Source: Lysobacter antibioticus HS124
GTDB lineage: Bacteria > Pseudomonadota > Gammaproteobacteria > Xanthomonadales > Xanthomonadaceae
Length of the DNA stretch: 33,052 nt
NCBI RefSeq assembly: GCF_000336385.2
Contig: NZ_HG424516.1
Location: 1 to 33,052, forward strand
Direction: 5' to 3'
Numbering within the stretch: the first letter of the stretch is position 1; each line of letters begins with the position of its first letter. The notes beneath the pieces were generated by a model, which saw nothing but the letters and a program-made list of their open reading frames with translations, was not told the DNA's origin and did no database searches. Made by a program: the position numbers and the translations under genes. Below, piece after piece: positions 32,306 through 33,052 of this stretch.

Positions 32306-32332
32306 CGTCACGTTTTTGCGCCCTGCCCCGTC
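32306..32332 (+). promoter_or_regulatory. ECF41-type promoter of the CMD gene
   Basis: CGTCACG (32306-32312) and CGTC (32329-32332) are separated by exactly 16 bases, matching TGTCACA-N16-CGTC in 5 of 7 positions of the -35 box and all of the -10. It lies 62 bases upstream of the ATG at 32394 and points at that gene. Confidence 0.7.
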
Positions 32333-32393
32333 AGCCCATCGAGGCGGCGCGATCGCGCCGATCCCAGCTCACCCACCCCACAGGAACACACCC

Positions 32394-32858
32394 ATGCAGA
32401 TCCAGCCCCGTATGAACAACCCGGCCCTGGTCCACCCGGACACCATGAAGGCGCTGTGGGCGCTGAAAGCCTCGGTCGAGCGCAAAGGCGTGGCCGAGGC
32501 CACGCTGATGCTGATCGAGTTGCGCGCCAGCCAGATCAACGGCTGCAGCGCGTGCGTGGACATGCACTGCAAGATGAGCAAGAACGCTGGCGAGAGCGAC
32601 GAGCGCCTGTTCGCGGTCTCGGCCTGGCGCGAGGCCCCCTACTTCAATGCCGCCGAACGCGCCGCGCTGGCGCTGACCGAAGCCTTGACCCGAATCAGCG
32701 ATCGCCCCGATGCGGTCTCCGACGAGATCTGGAACGAGGCCGCGCGCCATTACGACGAGGCCGCGCTAGCGGCGTTGGTGGTGGCGATCGCCAACATCAA
32801 TGTCTGGAACCGGCTCAATGTCGCCGTGCGTCAGCCGGTCGGCGCATGGACGGCCTGA
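32394..32858 (+). CDS. Carboxymuconolactone decarboxylase-family (AhpD-like) protein
   Basis: A 154-residue all-helical protein. The CMD active-site motif is INGCSACVDMHCK: Cys51-x2-Cys54-x3-His58, as in AhpD, where the Cys pair and His carry out peroxidase-type thiol chemistry. LMLIELRASQ before it and AALALTEALTRI after it are typical. It is the usual partner of ECF41 sigma factors. AGGAA is seven bases before the ATG at 32394. An ECF41 promoter precedes it, and a 15-bp hairpin ends the transcript 9 bases past the stop. Confidence 0.93.
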   Translation: MQIQPRMNNPALVHPDTMKALWALKASVERKGVAEATLMLIELRASQINGCSACVDMHCKMSKNAGESDERLFAVSAWREAPYFNAAERAALALTEALTRISDRPDAVSDEIWNEAARHYDEAALAALVVAIANINVWNRLNVAVRQPVGAWTA

Positions 32859-32866
32859 AACCGCCA

Positions 32867-32900
32867 ACGCGAACGGCGGCCCGCAGGCCGCCGTTCGCGT
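32867..32900. terminator. 15-bp perfect hairpin after the CMD gene
   Basis: The arms 32867-32881 (starting ACGCGAACGG) and 32886-32900 are exact reverse complements with a 4-base loop, CGCA. No T-tract follows on either strand, so termination may be imperfect. It lies between the CMD gene and the convergent partial gene at the window edge and could serve both. Confidence 0.65.
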
Positions 32901-32922
32901 CGATGCGGTCGCGCGCGATGGA

Positions 32923-33052
32923 TCAACTCATCACGGCACGGCGGGTTTCGCTCTGCTGCGCGGCCGTCTGTTCGGACGGCGCCGCAAGCGGCGCCGCCGG
33001 CGGGGTCGACAAGGCGCGGGCCTGATCGAGAAACACCCGCCGGTGGCTCGGG
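32923..33052 (-). CDS. C-terminal end of a protein entering from the right
   Basis: The reverse strand is open from the window edge to a TGA at 32923, giving about 42 codons: SHRRVFLDQARALSTPP, an Ala/Pro stretch, then SEQTAAQQSETRRAVMS. A hydrophobic segment followed by a Gln/Ser/Ala-rich tail resembles the end of the XVIPCD domain that marks type IV secretion effectors of Xanthomonadales, but the fragment is too short to be sure. The upstream part lies outside the window. Confidence 0.5.
   Translation of the reverse strand, partial: PSHRRVFLDQARALSTPPAAPLAAPSEQTAAQQSETRRAVMS

Noticed and set aside
1-33052. CRISPR arrays, tRNA or rRNA genes
   Set aside because: No regularly spaced repeats, cloverleaf-type sequence or rRNA-like stretch was noticed on either strand while reading; a tRNA scan was not possible here.

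Overview
The window is a high-GC chromosomal segment whose gene content and codon use fit the Xanthomonadaceae, most likely Lysobacter or a close relative. Pointers are the GC-saturated third positions, an HvfA-type RiPP locus with an EF-hand, an ECF41 sigma factor with its carboxymuconolactone decarboxylase partner, a GTAG-headed REP-like hairpin, and many secreted proteins. This is a family-level inference from reading, not from a search. No rRNA, tRNA, CRISPR array or transposase gene was seen.

Layout. 1-1682 (-): the 5' part of a secreted Rhs/YD-repeat protein, running off the left edge. 2132-4187 (+): a LytS-type kinase and LytTR regulator with overlapping ends. 4255-6101 (+): a small secreted protein and a cystathionine-lyase-type PLP enzyme. 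6249-6892 (-): two small unknown genes, divergent from a methyltransferase (6937-7725, +). 7775-9814 (-): a GFA zinc protein, a frameshifted small membrane-protein gene and a secreted putative metallohydrolase. 10262-11851 (-): a large unknown lipoprotein followed by a U-tract terminator and a second hairpin.

12038-19201 (-) is the centrepiece. Nine genes on one strand read hvfX (DoxX-like), hvfA (precursor with four EGKCG motifs and two EF-hands), hvfB (DUF692/MNIO), hvfC (DUF2063), a ferric-reductase-like haem membrane protein, a secreted alpha/beta hydrolase, a CINC thioredoxin-like protein, an OmpR-type regulator and its kinase. Most junctions overlap or nearly touch. Upstream of hvfX lie repeated TGTATC half-sites, including a 10-bp direct repeat of the kind OmpR-family regulators bind. 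This looks like an enlarged copper-related MNIO RiPP locus with its own envelope redox proteins and sensor.

19624-25819 holds a hydrolase-fold protein lacking the usual Ser and His, a small secreted protein, a GNAT acetyltransferase, a lipoprotein hydrolase, an unknown membrane protein, an AraC regulator and a YCII protein. 25897-26792 (-) is a lower-GC island with three small unrecognised genes, one interrupted by an in-frame stop; it resembles a toxin/immunity remnant. 26920-28404 carries a secreted unknown protein, a REP-like hairpin and a MipA/OmpV porin with a PmrA-type box upstream. 28611-31170 is a LysR regulator divergent from two DJ-1/PfpI proteins, one cytosolic and one exported. 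31216-32858 is an ECF41 sigma gene divergent from its partner, each with a promoter matching the ECF41 consensus at exactly 16-bp spacing. The right edge has a 15-bp perfect hairpin and the C-terminus of a gene entering from the right.
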